Assembly (NCBI GenBank): GCA_016705235.1
Contig: JADIYP010000007.1
Span: 465,937 to 529,936 of the forward strand
DNA: 64,000 bases
DNA from: Candidatus Leptovillus affinis
GTDB taxonomy: Bacteria; Chloroflexota; Anaerolineae; Promineifilales; Promineifilaceae
Direction: 5' to 3'
Under the pieces are notes generated by a model. The model worked only from the letters and a program-made list of their open reading frames with translations. It was not told the DNA's origin and ran no database searches. The stretch's first letter is position 1. Each line of letters opens with the position of its first letter. Shown here in pieces: positions 8,248 through 18,035 of the stretch. A program made the translations under genes and the position numbers.

Positions 8248-9294
8248 ATGCTGGAGAACAGCTTGCTCTTTCAGGAAATACACGAACAGCCAACGGTTTT
8301 AGCCAATTTGCTGCAAGCGGAGCGCGAAACAATCGGGCGTCTGGCGGCGGCGATTCAGGCGCGGAACATTCGCCATGTGCTGATTGCCGCGCGTGGCACC
8401 AGCGACAACGCGGGTCGTTATGCGCAGTACCTGCTGGGCGCAGTCAACGGCCTGCAAGTTGCTCTGGCCACGCCCAGTTTGTTCACCATTTACCAACGGC
8501 CGCCGCGCCTGTCGGACACGTTGGTGATGGGCATTAGCCAGAGCGGCAAAAGCCCGGATATTGTGGCTGTGCTGGCAGAAGCGCAACGACAAGGGGCGTT
8601 AACGGCCGTCATCACCAACATCCCCGATTCCGATTTAGGGCAGACGGCCGAATTTGTCATCGACCTGCACGCCGGGCAGGAAAAATCGGTCGCCGCCACC
8701 AAAACCTACACGGCCGAACTGGCGGCCATTGCCCTGCTCAGCGCCACCCTGGCCGACGCTGCCCCCATGCGCACCGCCTTGCAGCAGCTCCCCACCCAAA
8801 TCGCCAAAACGCTGACAATGGGGCCGGAAATTGGCCGGTTGGCAGAACGCTACCGCTATATGCGCGCCTGCGTGGTGATTGGGCGGGGCTACAACTACGC
8901 CACTGCTTTTGAACTGGCTCTAAAAATGAAGGAACTTACGTACACGATGGTGGAGCCGTACAGCAGCGCCGATTTTATGCACGGGCCGCTGGCTCTGGTA
9001 GAAGACGCCTTCCCGGCGATTGTCATTGCGCCCTCCGGCCAGATGCTGCCGGAGATTCAGGCATTTATGGGCACGTTGCAAGAGCGCGGCGCGGAAATCA
9101 TCGCCATCAGCGACGACGCGGCCACGCTGGCGTTGGCGCGCACGCCGCTCAAGCTGCCGGTCGCTTCCCCGGAATGGATCTCCCCAATCATCAGCATCAT
9201 CCCCGGCCAGTTGTTTGCCATGCATCTGGCCCACACCCGCGACTTTAATGTGGACCGGCCGCGCGCCATTCGCAAGGTGACGGAAACCCGTTAG
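8248..9294 (+). CDS. SIS-domain sugar-phosphate isomerase, probable glucosamine-6-P deaminase (NagB-II type)
   Basis: 348 residues with two SIS sugar-isomerase domains like the C-terminal half of GlmS and no glutaminase domain. Visible: ARGTSDNAGRYAQYLLG, ISQSGKSPDIV, SVAATKTYTAELAAI in the first domain; GRGYNYATAFELALKMKE and YSSADFMHGPLALV in the second. Position right after nagA argues for glucosamine-6-phosphate deamination or isomerisation to fructose-6-P. ATG 8248 has AGGAGA at good spacing. AgaS-like or FrlB-like activity on a related amino sugar cannot be excluded. Confidence 0.85.
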   Translation: MLENSLLFQEIHEQPTVLANLLQAERETIGRLAAAIQARNIRHVLIAARGTSDNAGRYAQYLLGAVNGLQVALATPSLFTIYQRPPRLSDTLVMGISQSGKSPDIVAVLAEAQRQGALTAVITNIPDSDLGQTAEFVIDLHAGQEKSVAATKTYTAELAAIALLSATLADAAPMRTALQQLPTQIAKTLTMGPEIGRLAERYRYMRACVVIGRGYNYATAFELALKMKELTYTMVEPYSSADFMHGPLALVEDAFPAIVIAPSGQMLPEIQAFMGTLQERGAEIIAISDDAATLALARTPLKLPVASPEWISPIISIIPGQLFAMHLAHTRDFNVDRPRAIRKVTETR

Positions 9295-12200
9295 TCCCGG
9301 TGGGCGGCTTCAGGCGATGGGAGCAGTTGGGCGAGCAGAGCGGCAAGCTGCGGGAAATTGGGCGGTTTGGGCATCCAGAATACCTGGCTGTGCTTTCCCA
9401 GGTCGCGCCGCTCTTCCTCGGTGACATAGCCGCTGATGATGATGACCGGCACGGCCGTTTCCCGCTCGCGGAGCGCGTCATACAATTCTTGCCCGCCCAT
9501 GACAGGCATAATCATGTCGGTTATGACCAGATCGATGTCTTCCGGGGAGGCGTCGTAGATGGCGAGGGCTTCCTGGCCGTGAACGGCCGTTAACACTGCA
9601 TAATTCAACGACTTTAGCGTGTCGGCCAGGGCCAAACGCACCATTTCCTGATCCTCTACCACCAGGATGGTTTGTCCACGGCCTTGCGGCACAACCACCT
9701 CAGCGCTTGCCTCGTTGACCAAACGAGAGCTGGTTAATGCCGGTAAATAAATACAAAACTGCGTACCCACACCCGGCGTCGATGTCACCGTCAGCTCGCC
9801 GTTATGCTGCTTGATGATGCCATAAACCTGAGCCAGACCCAGACCGTTGCCCTTTGGCGCTTTGGTAGTGAAAAATGGCTCAAAGATGTGCGGCAAAATA
9901 TCGGCCGGTATTCCCATGCCGGTATCGACAACATCCAGCCGCACCCATTCACCCGGACTTAGATCCAAAGGTGTTGTCGTATATTCTTTGTCGATATGGA
10001 TCGGCGCCAATTCCAGGCGCAGCGCGCCGCCGTTGGGCATAGCATCGCGCGCATTGACAGCCAGATTCAAGAGCGCCTGTTGGATACGCGTCGCGTCGGC
10101 TTCGATCATCGGGAAGAAATCGCCGCCAAGCAAGGAGACGTCGATGGTTTCCGGCAAGGTTCGGGCTAACAATTGAATGGTCTCTTGCACCAATGTCTGG
10201 AGGTTGACGGGTTGAAGATTGATGAGGCTGCGGCGGCTGAAGTCGAGGATTTGCTGAATCAGGTCTGTGGCTTGATGCGTTTGCTCGCCAATAATCCGTA
10301 CCCGGCTATACACCTCCAGAGGCAGCGCCGGGTGCAGCAGCAGCAGCTCGGCGTAAAGCGAGATAACGGCCAAAATATTGTTGAAATCGTGGGCCATGCC
10401 GGCCGCCAACTGCCCAACGGCCGCCAATCTTTCTTGCTGCTGGCTGCGCGTTTGCCACTCTCTTTCCAGGGTTACGTCGCGCATAAGCAGCAGCCAGCCT
10501 TCCAGGACGGAAGAGGCGGTAAATGGTTGGGCGACAATCTCGAATGTCTGGCTATCTGTTTGCGCTTCGTGGAATTGGCCTGAAGCTGGCGGGATGAGAA
10601 AAGTAGACAGCGGTTGCGCCCCCAGAGAGGCCAGTGTGTCTGGGGGTTGGATGTCGGCGAGAACGGAAAGGTAAGCCTGAGCTGTGGGGTTTTTTAGTAA
10701 AACGACTCCGGTTGGGTCTAGCAAAAGCAAGCCTTCGGGCACGCTGTCCATGATTTTTTGCATCAGCTGGGCCTGGGACTGGATTTGATCGAGCAAGGCT
10801 TCCCGTTCGGCTTCGGCAGTTTTACGGGCGGTGATGTTACGCACGATAGCCAGTACGTACTGGTCACTGATTTTGGTCATGCGGGCTTCAAAATCCTGCA
10901 GGCCGCGTTGGACCAGTAGGGGGTATTCAAAGTATTGTACCTGGCCGGTTTCTAAGCATCTGGCCGCGTTGTCGAGGATGAGGGCGACAATTTCTTGGGG
11001 CATGGAGTTTTTGATGCTGCTGCCAACAACCTGTTCTGGGTCTAGAACCAGGTCGTCTTCATTATTGATTCGGAAATCGAGGATATCTCCAGCGTGGTTA
11101 AGGATAAACATCATGTCTGGCAACGCTTCCAGGATGGCCTTGTTTTTGGCTTCGATTTCACGGATGTGGGCCTGCGCCTGGCGTTCTTCGGTGATATCGC
11201 GGGCGTAGACGGCTACGCGCACGGCCTGCCCGGCATCGTCTAGGACCGGGTAAATTCCGTTGTGGAAGACACGGCCGTTGCGCTCATCCACAAACCGCGC
11301 CGGTAATCCCGTGGATAACACCTGATCCATATAGGCATGGCGCACTTCTCCCACAGGGCCGCTCATAAATTCGTAAATACTCCTACCAACTAAGGCATCA
11401 CGGGAGTAGCCCAGGCTTAGGGCCAGTTTTTCATTGCCTTCAATGATCGTGCCGTCTACGTCTAGTAAGACAACCACGTCTGTGGTGGCATTTACCAGAC
11501 CACGCAAACTGGCTTCTGCTTCGCGCAGGGTGGCCGCCGCTTTTTTTAGCTCGGTTACATCGTGGCAGGTAAAGAGGATGGTGCCATCTTTGATGGATAC
11601 CCGTTTTGCGCTAATGAGAAAATCATGGGGATGACCACTTTTACTGGTGATGATGCGCTCTAAGTTATGAACTTCACCTGAAGCCAGAAATTCCGGCGCG
11701 TCTAAAGGGGGATCAAACAGTTGGTCGATGCAGCCAAGCGCCCACACTTCATCGTCGGTATACCCAAGCGAATGCATGATGTTGGGGCAAATGAAGGTGA
11801 AACGGCCGTTGTCGTCGGTAATAAAAATGGGGTCCGATATATTTTCGATGGTAATCCGGTGCAGTTCTTCGCTCTCTCGCAGCTTTTTTTCCCACTGTTT
11901 GCGCTCGCTGATGTCCCGGAATGCGCCAAAGACATACTCCCGGCCGGCCAGTTCAATTCTACGGCCCCGGATTTCCACCGTTTTGCGTTGGCCGGCAGCG
12001 GATACAAGATCAATTTCCACCGGCGGCGATTCTTGGACTGTGATGGGCGGGCGATAGCGAAAAGATTCATAGGCTTTGGGTTGTTGGTCCGGTGGGTAGA
12101 GTGATTCGTGGTGGCGGCCGATAATCTGGTCACGCGGCAGTTGCAGCAATATTTCGGCAGCGGGGTTGGCATCTACCAACATGCCGGTGGCAACTTCGGC

Positions 12201-13763
12201 CAGCAAGATAGCGTCCGGCGACAACTCAAACAAAACACGGAACCGGTTTTCGCTTTCGCGCCGTTCTTCTTCGGCCAATTTACGCTGCGTAATGTCACGG
12301 AGCACAGAGAGATGCAGCCCTGGCATAAAGTTGGCGACAGATTGGAATTCACTTTCGACAAGTTTGCCGTCCTTGCTGCGCAGCGTATAGTTTCCTTTGC
12401 TAAAACCGGCGGCTTTAAAAGAGTTCCAGGCTTGTTGAAACAAGCCGCGATCCGGGTTGGCAGAGATGTCCCACACGCCCATTGCAAGCAGTTCGGCGCG
12501 TGTATAGCCCAACATCTCACAGGCAGCCGGGTTGACGTCTATGTAACAACCCTGGTCGTCGGTAATCAAGATGGCCTCCAGGGAGTTGTCGAACAGGCTC
12601 CGGTAGCGTTGTTCGCTGGTCTGGAGTTGGGCGGTGCGCTGGGTAACGGCCGTGTGCAGCCGCCGGTTAAAAACGACCAACCCCACAGCCCCCAAAACAA
12701 CCACCAATGCCACCCCTCCCGCAATTGTCAACAGCAGATACAACCAGCCATGATCAAAAACAGGGATCGGATCATATAAAAACCCATCGAAGGTGTAGCC
12801 GGAATCGGCCATGCCCAACGCAACATAAGCGTCCGCGATATGCTGCCAGCGGTCAGCATTCATATGCCCGATCTCGACCACATCTGGCAAAATATACTCA
12901 CGCATCATAGCCGCTTCATACGTTAATCGGTCATGGTTGAGCGGCGTATCATACTGCGTCAGGATGATGTTGATGGTTTCTTCCGGGTGATCCATCGCAT
13001 ACTGCCAACCCTTCAGACTGGCAGCGCGGAACCGGGCCACACGGTCAGGATGCTCCTCCAGTTCAGTTTCAGTCGTGTATAACAAATCGCCATAAAAATC
13101 AACGCCGTAGGCAGCGGGGTTGAGCAGCCGCGTGGGGATACCGGCGTTTTCCAAAACAAAAGGCTCATTTGTGGCGTACACGGCCTGGGCATCAATGGTT
13201 TCGTCAAAAAGATAACCGGGCGAGTCATTGACTCTATCCACGAGGTCCAGACTGGTCAGGTAAACGCCCTCGTGCAAGAGCATGGCCTGTAATTCGGCCG
13301 TGCGCGTGCTGGTAGACATCCCGACCCGCCGCCCAACAAGATCTTTGGGTTCATAGATGCCTGAGTCTTGCCGCACCATAAAAACCTGGGGCGAATGCTG
13401 GAAAACGGCCGCCAAGGCCACAAAAGGATCGCCCTCTAAGCGGTGAAGCAAGACCTCGGTATTGGTGACGCCATATTGAGCGCGACCAGACAACACTTCT
13501 TCATAGGTGTTAAACGGTCCGCCAGGCAAAATGGTCACATCCAGACCGGCGTCACGATAATACCCTTGTTCCAGAGCGGCATAATAGCCGGCCGTTTGGA
13601 ATTGATGGTACCACTTCAGTTGGAGGGTTACAGGCTCCAGTTCAGGGCTGGGCGATACAGCTTGAGGGCTGCGACAGGCAGTCAAAAGCAGAAAAATGAG
13701 AAAGGCTGCGGCTTTCAGGCTTAATTGAGGTGATCTGTGAGGGTGAAATAAACCAGAGGCCAT
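9291..13763 (-). CDS. Giant hybrid sensor histidine kinase with NMT1/THI5-like periplasmic sensor
   Basis: 1490 residues from ATG 13763 (GGAG 8 nt upstream; the ATG at 13784 lacks one). N-terminal lipoprotein-type signal ending LLLTAC. Residues about 45-330 resemble NMT1/THI5 substrate-binding proteins (LQLKWYHQFQTAGYYAALEQ), a fold that binds thiamine precursors or sulfonates. A membrane segment follows near 345-370, then about five PAS/PAC repeats (RYRSLFDNSLEAILITDDQG; repeated DITERK-type ends), a kinase core with GMAHDFNNILAVIS (phospho-His), an ATPase domain (DTGMGIPADILPHIFEPFFTT) and a receiver domain with the phospho-Asp in VITDMIMP. It likely senses an external small ligand and passes phosphate through its own receiver. 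Overlaps the convergent SIS gene end by 4 bp. Confidence 0.9.
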   Translation of the reverse strand: MASGLFHPHRSPQLSLKAAAFLIFLLLTACRSPQAVSPSPELEPVTLQLKWYHQFQTAGYYAALEQGYYRDAGLDVTILPGGPFNTYEEVLSGRAQYGVTNTEVLLHRLEGDPFVALAAVFQHSPQVFMVRQDSGIYEPKDLVGRRVGMSTSTRTAELQAMLLHEGVYLTSLDLVDRVNDSPGYLFDETIDAQAVYATNEPFVLENAGIPTRLLNPAAYGVDFYGDLLYTTETELEEHPDRVARFRAASLKGWQYAMDHPEETINIILTQYDTPLNHDRLTYEAAMMREYILPDVVEIGHMNADRWQHIADAYVALGMADSGYTFDGFLYDPIPVFDHGWLYLLLTIAGGVALVVVLGAVGLVVFNRRLHTAVTQRTAQLQTSEQRYRSLFDNSLEAILITDDQGCYIDVNPAACEMLGYTRAELLAMGVWDISANPDRGLFQQAWNSFKAAGFSKGNYTLRSKDGKLVESEFQSVANFMPGLHLSVLRDITQRKLAEEERRESENRFRVLFELSPDAILLAEVATGMLVDANPAAEILLQLPRDQIIGRHHESLYPPDQQPKAYESFRYRPPITVQESPPVEIDLVSAAGQRKTVEIRGRRIELAGREYVFGAFRDISERKQWEKKLRESEELHRITIENISDPIFITDDNGRFTFICPNIMHSLGYTDDEVWALGCIDQLFDPPLDAPEFLASGEVHNLERIITSKSGHPHDFLISAKRVSIKDGTILFTCHDVTELKKAAATLREAEASLRGLVNATTDVVVLLDVDGTIIEGNEKLALSLGYSRDALVGRSIYEFMSGPVGEVRHAYMDQVLSTGLPARFVDERNGRVFHNGIYPVLDDAGQAVRVAVYARDITEERQAQAHIREIEAKNKAILEALPDMMFILNHAGDILDFRINNEDDLVLDPEQVVGSSIKNSMPQEIVALILDNAARCLETGQVQYFEYPLLVQRGLQDFEARMTKISDQYVLAIVRNITARKTAEAEREALLDQIQSQAQLMQKIMDSVPEGLLLLDPTGVVLLKNPTAQAYLSVLADIQPPDTLASLGAQPLSTFLIPPASGQFHEAQTDSQTFEIVAQPFTASSVLEGWLLLMRDVTLEREWQTRSQQQERLAAVGQLAAGMAHDFNNILAVISLYAELLLLHPALPLEVYSRVRIIGEQTHQATDLIQQILDFSRRSLINLQPVNLQTLVQETIQLLARTLPETIDVSLLGGDFFPMIEADATRIQQALLNLAVNARDAMPNGGALRLELAPIHIDKEYTTTPLDLSPGEWVRLDVVDTGMGIPADILPHIFEPFFTTKAPKGNGLGLAQVYGIIKQHNGELTVTSTPGVGTQFCIYLPALTSSRLVNEASAEVVVPQGRGQTILVVEDQEMVRLALADTLKSLNYAVLTAVHGQEALAIYDASPEDIDLVITDMIMPVMGGQELYDALRERETAVPVIIISGYVTEEERRDLGKHSQVFWMPKPPNFPQLAALLAQLLPSPEAAHRD

Positions 13764-14033
13764 TGGTAATGCTCCATATCCCATCGTTGCAAAGCAGACC
13801 CTGTAGATTTGCTCTTGAGAATTTAGACCTCTGGAGATTCAAACTCTTAGGCTCTTCCCAGACAAACCCGAATGGGTGCAAAAAGTGTACCACAATCGGC
13901 ATAGGATTTGTTAGGCAGAGTGAATGCAGGTAATAGGAAATCAGTTCCGTTCAACCAGACAACAGGTTGGCTGCTACATGGGACAGATCAGATGTATGTA
14001 AGACAGCTTTAGCCGCGGTATCCTGATCTGGCA

Positions 14034-14093
14034 AGACCCCAAGGGTTTAATGCCCAAATAATCCAAATTCCCAAAAGAAAACCCTTGGGGTCT
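14034..14093. repeat. 60-bp palindromic repeat
   Basis: AGACCCCAAGGGTTTAATGC ... GAAAACCCTTGGGGTCT. Nearly identical to 14310-14369 and 14388-14447; related full-length copies at 26765 and 38158. Outer arms are inverse; the inner segment CCAAATAATCCAAATTCCCA is conserved among the three local copies. Confidence 0.85.
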
Positions 14094-14156
14094 GTTCGGT
14101 TTCTCTGGTAACACTATGTTTGCACTTTTTAAAACGATAAGATTTTGCTACGGACA

Positions 14157-14247
14157 TGTCATTCTGAGCGGAGTCTGCGGAGCGAAGAATCCCCATGTAT
14201 TGGTCATTAGGGCTGAACGGGATGCTTCGGAGGACCTCAGCATGACA
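14157..14247. repeat. Inverted repeat TGTCATTCTGAGC...GCTCAGCATGACA type (MITE family A core)
   Basis: Same text as the core of the element at 41521-41765 but in opposite orientation and without the CAG(G/C)AATTCTC ends. Either a deletion derivative or an independent element that the larger MITE captured. Confidence 0.7.
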
Positions 14248-14309
14248 TAAAGCAAGGTAATTTCGTCGCAGAACTTGCTCAATACCAAAACTGCAAAGAT
14301 AGTGTGGTA

Positions 14310-14369
14310 AGACCCCAAGGGTTTAATACCCAAATAATCCAAATTCCCAGAAGAAAACCCTTGGGGTCT
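14310..14369. repeat. 60-bp palindromic repeat
   Basis: Second of three near-identical copies in this gap. The arms AGACCCCAAGGGTTTAAT and AAAACCCTTGGGGTCT pair as a long stem. Confidence 0.85.
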
Positions 14370-14387
14370 ATATGGATTACTCTGGCA

Positions 14388-14447
14388 AGACCCCAAGGGT
14401 TTAATGCCCAAATAATCCAAATTCCCAGAAGAAAACCCTTGGGGTCT
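14388..14447. repeat. 60-bp palindromic repeat
   Basis: Third copy, 18 bp after the second in the same orientation. It lies just beyond the stop of the EAD protein gene, where it could act as a terminator for that minus-strand gene. Confidence 0.85.
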
Positions 14448-14469
14448 AAATAGATACTTGGTTGGACTA

Positions 14470-15249
14470 TTAATGAAACTCGAAGCGAGTAATACGCCAA
14501 CAACCGTAAAAGTTCTTTTCCAGCGTCCAGACCTCTTCCTCATCGGGGTTGCCAGCCTCATTGGCATATTCGCCATGATACTCGCCGGTTGTATAGTTGC
14601 CATAGCTGCCGCTTGTAAAGCGGGCGTAATTCCCGTTGACCGTGCCGGAGATAGTTTGATGCCGCGCATTTTGGAAGGTAGTGGTTTCAAACAGCGCGCT
14701 GTAACGCGCCAGAGGATCAAACCACTCCTTTATGGAACCATCTGCTTTTTCCGTTTGTCGCAGGTAGGCATCGGGGGCAAAGATGGCGGTAATGATTTGC
14801 AGATTGCCGCTGTTGACGGCCTGGCTTTCGGCTTTGATGATCTGGATAATCGTGGCGTAATCATCTTCACCCCGGTAAGCGCAAAAACGGCCTGACCTGG
14901 CATAGCCATACACCCCTGCGGCGATGACGAGAATGAGGAGTACGGCCGTTCCCCACACCCCATTTCTTCTCGTCGCAGCCCGCCAAATCGGTCCGTTGTC
15001 ATACACGCTGTCCCAATCCACAGCCGGTCGCAGTTCCTTTGACCTCTGAACCAGTTTTTCCAGGCGGTTCTGTCGTTTAAAATACCGGACCAGATTGTGT
15101 ACTCTCGCGTGTAGTGTGTCGCCGGCAATATCTTCATAATCCACGCCGAGATCTGTACACATTTCCTGCAATTCCGCCAGGTTATAATGTTCTCTCATCA
15201 GATCGCGCAGTTTGGAGGGGTTTATTCTTCCGGTTTGTTTATCTTCCAT
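14470..15249 (-). CDS. Membrane protein with effector-associated domain (EAD7-like) and NTF2-like domain
   Basis: 259 residues from ATG 15249 (AGGAAG 9 nt upstream; the in-frame ATG at 15258 abuts that site). Residues about 8-75 (NPSKLRDLMREHYNLAELQE, then CTDLGVDYEDIAGDTLHARV and LVRYFKRQNRLEKLV) match my memory of EAD7/death-like helical adaptor domains, which tether effectors to NTPase or caspase-like partners in bacterial conflict systems. A single membrane helix follows (GTAVLLILVIAAGVYGYA), then an extracytoplasmic alpha+beta domain resembling NTF2/SnoaL scaffolds. No catalytic residues are obvious. Upstream lies the GH17-like lipoprotein gene, same strand, about 150 bp away. Confidence 0.65.
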   Translation of the reverse strand: MEDKQTGRINPSKLRDLMREHYNLAELQEMCTDLGVDYEDIAGDTLHARVHNLVRYFKRQNRLEKLVQRSKELRPAVDWDSVYDNGPIWRAATRRNGVWGTAVLLILVIAAGVYGYARSGRFCAYRGEDDYATIIQIIKAESQAVNSGNLQIITAIFAPDAYLRQTEKADGSIKEWFDPLARYSALFETTTFQNARHQTISGTVNGNYARFTSGSYGNYTTGEYHGEYANEAGNPDEEEVWTLEKNFYGCWRITRFEFH

Positions 15250-15282
15250 GGCAGGCATCTTCCTATAAATAAGTCATGTTTG

Positions 15283-15363
15283 GCAGTCGCTCCGGTTAAA
15301 ACCCTGAGGGTTTTTAACGAATCAACGCTCATTTTCCAGAGGTCCGGTAAACCCTTTGCATTT
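15283..15363. repeat. Degenerate palindromic repeat, same subfamily as 3311-3392
   Basis: GGTTAAAACCCTGAGGGTTTTTAACGAATCAACG, then CCAGAGGTCCGGTAAACCCTTTG. The second arm has decayed. Located between two minus-strand genes. Confidence 0.6.
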
Positions 15364-15401
15364 CAGCCGTCAGTCAGTCGGGGAGCACCCAACGTTCCCT
15401 T

Positions 15402-18035
15402 CTACGGCAAATACAGCACATTGCGAAAACAGATATCCGCCGGGTCGCCGCCAAATACAAATTCTATCATGACGTAGATGCTGCTGGAATCGGCCGTCGC
15501 AAAATCCGCAAGCTGGAAGGCATAACCTTGCCAATCGGTAGGCGGGGTGATGGTAAATTTGGTCTCCGCGCCGGTGTCCGGATCGGTGTTGTCCTTAATG
15601 CCCACCTGAACGGTTTGATTGCCAACCATGCTTTTCAGCTCCACATACAAACGAGAATATTCGCTAAGATCTTTGCCCGGCCGGCTGCCCGGAGGCTGCG
15701 GCGGCCCATTGGTGATAAAAACCGCGCCCCAATCCTGCCCGCCCGGATAGTTCAGGCACATATAGCCGCCCATGTCGGCCGCCCAATCAGACAGCCGCCC
15801 AGGACCGGTATCCACACCCATGTCGTAACCGGCAGCCAAGGTATTTCCGGCATAGACCGTGTGCGGCTGCGGGGCTGGCGTGGGCGCAGGCGTAAAGGTG
15901 GGCGCAGGGGTTACGGTTGGCAAGGGCGGTTGAGCAAACACAATGTCATCCAGGTAAACCAGAACGCCATCAGGCGTTTTTTCGTCGTTGGCCGCCCAGC
16001 CAAAACCATCGATCACATGGCTGAGGTCGGCGTTTTGCAAATCGATGTGAAACTCTTGCCAGTCGGCGGACAGGGTGACAAACCCATTTGCATCGGCTTC
16101 ACGCGGGTAGATGGGTTGGGGAATGGAGCTGGGGTAGGTTCCGGTATACACGCCGCCCACAAAAAATTGCACCTGGCTGCCCGCCTGCGGGCTGCGCGCC
16201 CGAAAACGCAGTTGAGCGAAGGCGGCCAGGTCGTAACCTTCAGCGTAGTAGCCCCAATTGTTTTCCGGCTCCTGCCAGTAGATGCCGGCCCATCCCTGGT
16301 CGTTTTCCAGAGCGGGATCATAGTGAATGGACACGGCCGTTTCCTCCCACACATCCGTCAGCCGGGCGCAATCGCTGTAGGTGATGGCCTGATAATCGCC
16401 CATGTAGCCGCTGGGCGCGAAATGATTTTCGGCCGCCGCATAATTGACAAAAATGGGAAACAGTTCTTCCTGGCCAGAGACGACCATTGCTCCGTGCGTT
16501 GCCGTGGGCATGGGCACGGCCGCCGCGACCGGCTCGGTGTGGTAGGCCAGCGGCGGATACACGCTTTGCAAATCAAATTTATTCACCCGTTCGGAATCGT
16601 ATACCCCCCAATAGGAACCAACGCCGCCTTCCGTTTTCCAAAGTTCGTTAAAGGCGGAAAAGGCAAAAAATGGGATGTTTTCGTTTTGCGCCAGGGTCAG
16701 AAATTCGCGCCAGAAGCGTTGTTCGTTGGCGATGCTGGGAACGGCCGTGCCGTTTGTCGGGCCGGCAGACGGCCAACCGGTTTCGCCGATGACCACCAGC
16801 TTGCCCGGCGCCAGGTCTTGAGCCAGCCGGTACATATTCAACGTATGTTGGGCGGCGTTTTCGATGGCCACGCCATCCCAATAAGCGTAAATATGCACCA
16901 AAACATAATCAACCGCTTCAATTAGCGCCGGATGGCCGAACAAATAGCCGATTGTTTCCGCCGAGGTGACCGGCACGTCTACGGCCGTCTGAACGCGCTT
17001 GATGTCGGCGATCAGCTCCGCTTCGGTCAGGTCGCCGCGCAGCAACACCTCGTTGCCCACAATCACCGACTCGATGCCATCGTCTTGCTGCGCCGACTGG
17101 ATCAGGGCGTCGATTTCCGCTTCGTTTTTCTCTTCATCTGGCCCCAAATCGGCTCCGGCCACCACCCGCAGACCTAATTCTTGCGCGATGGCCGGAATTT
17201 GCCCCTGAACGCCTACGCTGGAGTAGGTGCGCACCGCGTTGCCCATATGGCGGATGAGCAACAGGTCGTCGCGCAGCTCGTCTACGGATGGCAGCGGCCC
17301 CCAATGCGGATTTTGGCAATCGCGAAAAGGGCTGTAGGCGATGCCTTGAAGCTGGTCGGGTATGGGCTGCCACTCGATTTGCAGATCGGATATTTGCCAA
17401 CTGATGTTGGGCGACGTTTTGATTTGGAGGCGGGAAACGGCCGTTTCCCCCACCCTAAACGCGAATGTTGGCGCTGGGGACAGGAACCGCGACGTACACT
17501 CCGCCAGCGGCAGAGATGCGCAGTCGGCCTGCCACAACAGGTGGTCGTCCACATAAATCGACAACGCGCCGCCGGGTTCTGTGGCCTGAACGGCCGTTGT
17601 ACAACCCTCGCCGTTGTCCGCGCACACCACATGCAGCAAGGCAATCTGGTATGGCTCACCCGGCGGGGCTTGCACCAAAATCTCGGCGCTGCCGCCCGTG
17701 GCTGCCGGCAAACAACTGTCTGCATCCGCGCCTAAGATAACGCCGCCCGCAGGCAACTGCTGGGCGCACGGCGCGCCGGTGTCTGCGCGGGCATAACTGC
17801 CAGAAAAGAGCCATTGGGAGATGGCTTTCGGCGGCTCAGGCGTACGGGTTGGCGTGACGGAAGGCGTTGGAGAAGGGGCCAAAACAGGAATCTGTGTCGG
17901 CGTGCGGTCCGGCTCAGGCGCGGAATTGTCGGGCGGTTTGTCAGGCGAAGATGTCTGGGGTTTGGCGCAGCCAGCCAGAACAAAAATGAAGATGAGGCCA
18001 ATGAAGAAACAGAAATAACAGGGTCTTCTGGACAT
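15402..18035 (-). CDS. Lipoprotein with GH17-like glycoside hydrolase domain and C-terminal carbohydrate-binding-like domains
   Basis: 877 residues. Lipoprotein signal with lipobox LAGC (Cys23), then a Pro/Thr-rich linker, so it is probably anchored outside the membrane. An N-terminal beta-sandwich-like part is followed by a TIM-barrel domain: GIAYSPFRDCQNPHWG, IRHMGNAVRTYSS, VGNEVLLR (acid/base Glu in GNE) and VVIGETGWPSAGP (GH17-type nucleophile). After about residue 500 come beta-rich segments of carbohydrate-binding type separated by a PTxTPAPTFTPAPTPAPQP linker. Expected role: exo-beta-1,3-glucan or related glycan cleavage at the cell surface. The family match is by signature, so the linkage is uncertain. 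The antisense 465-codon frame here is a shadow. Confidence 0.85.
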   Translation of the reverse strand: MSRRPCYFCFFIGLIFIFVLAGCAKPQTSSPDKPPDNSAPEPDRTPTQIPVLAPSPTPSVTPTRTPEPPKAISQWLFSGSYARADTGAPCAQQLPAGGVILGADADSCLPAATGGSAEILVQAPPGEPYQIALLHVVCADNGEGCTTAVQATEPGGALSIYVDDHLLWQADCASLPLAECTSRFLSPAPTFAFRVGETAVSRLQIKTSPNISWQISDLQIEWQPIPDQLQGIAYSPFRDCQNPHWGPLPSVDELRDDLLLIRHMGNAVRTYSSVGVQGQIPAIAQELGLRVVAGADLGPDEEKNEAEIDALIQSAQQDDGIESVIVGNEVLLRGDLTEAELIADIKRVQTAVDVPVTSAETIGYLFGHPALIEAVDYVLVHIYAYWDGVAIENAAQHTLNMYRLAQDLAPGKLVVIGETGWPSAGPTNGTAVPSIANEQRFWREFLTLAQNENIPFFAFSAFNELWKTEGGVGSYWGVYDSERVNKFDLQSVYPPLAYHTEPVAAAVPMPTATHGAMVVSGQEELFPIFVNYAAAENHFAPSGYMGDYQAITYSDCARLTDVWEETAVSIHYDPALENDQGWAGIYWQEPENNWGYYAEGYDLAAFAQLRFRARSPQAGSQVQFFVGGVYTGTYPSSIPQPIYPREADANGFVTLSADWQEFHIDLQNADLSHVIDGFGWAANDEKTPDGVLVYLDDIVFAQPPLPTVTPAPTFTPAPTPAPQPHTVYAGNTLAAGYDMGVDTGPGRLSDWAADMGGYMCLNYPGGQDWGAVFITNGPPQPPGSRPGKDLSEYSRLYVELKSMVGNQTVQVGIKDNTDPDTGAETKFTITPPTDWQGYAFQLADFATADSSSIYVMIEFVFGGDPADICFRNVLYLP

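Larger units (their letters stand above)
13764..14469. other. Gene-free region rich in palindromic repeats
   Basis: About 700 bp upstream of the sensor kinase with no credible gene. It holds three 60-bp CCC(T/C)AAGGG palindromes and one inverted repeat related to the interior of MITE family A. The promoter of the kinase should lie at 13785-14030 on the minus strand, but I see no convincing -35/-10 pair. Confidence 0.7.

Noticed and set aside
15528..16925. Long open frame (465 codons) antisense to the GH17-like lipoprotein gene
   Set aside because: No family resemblance, composition of a GC-rich shadow, and the opposite strand carries a lipobox and GH17 motifs.
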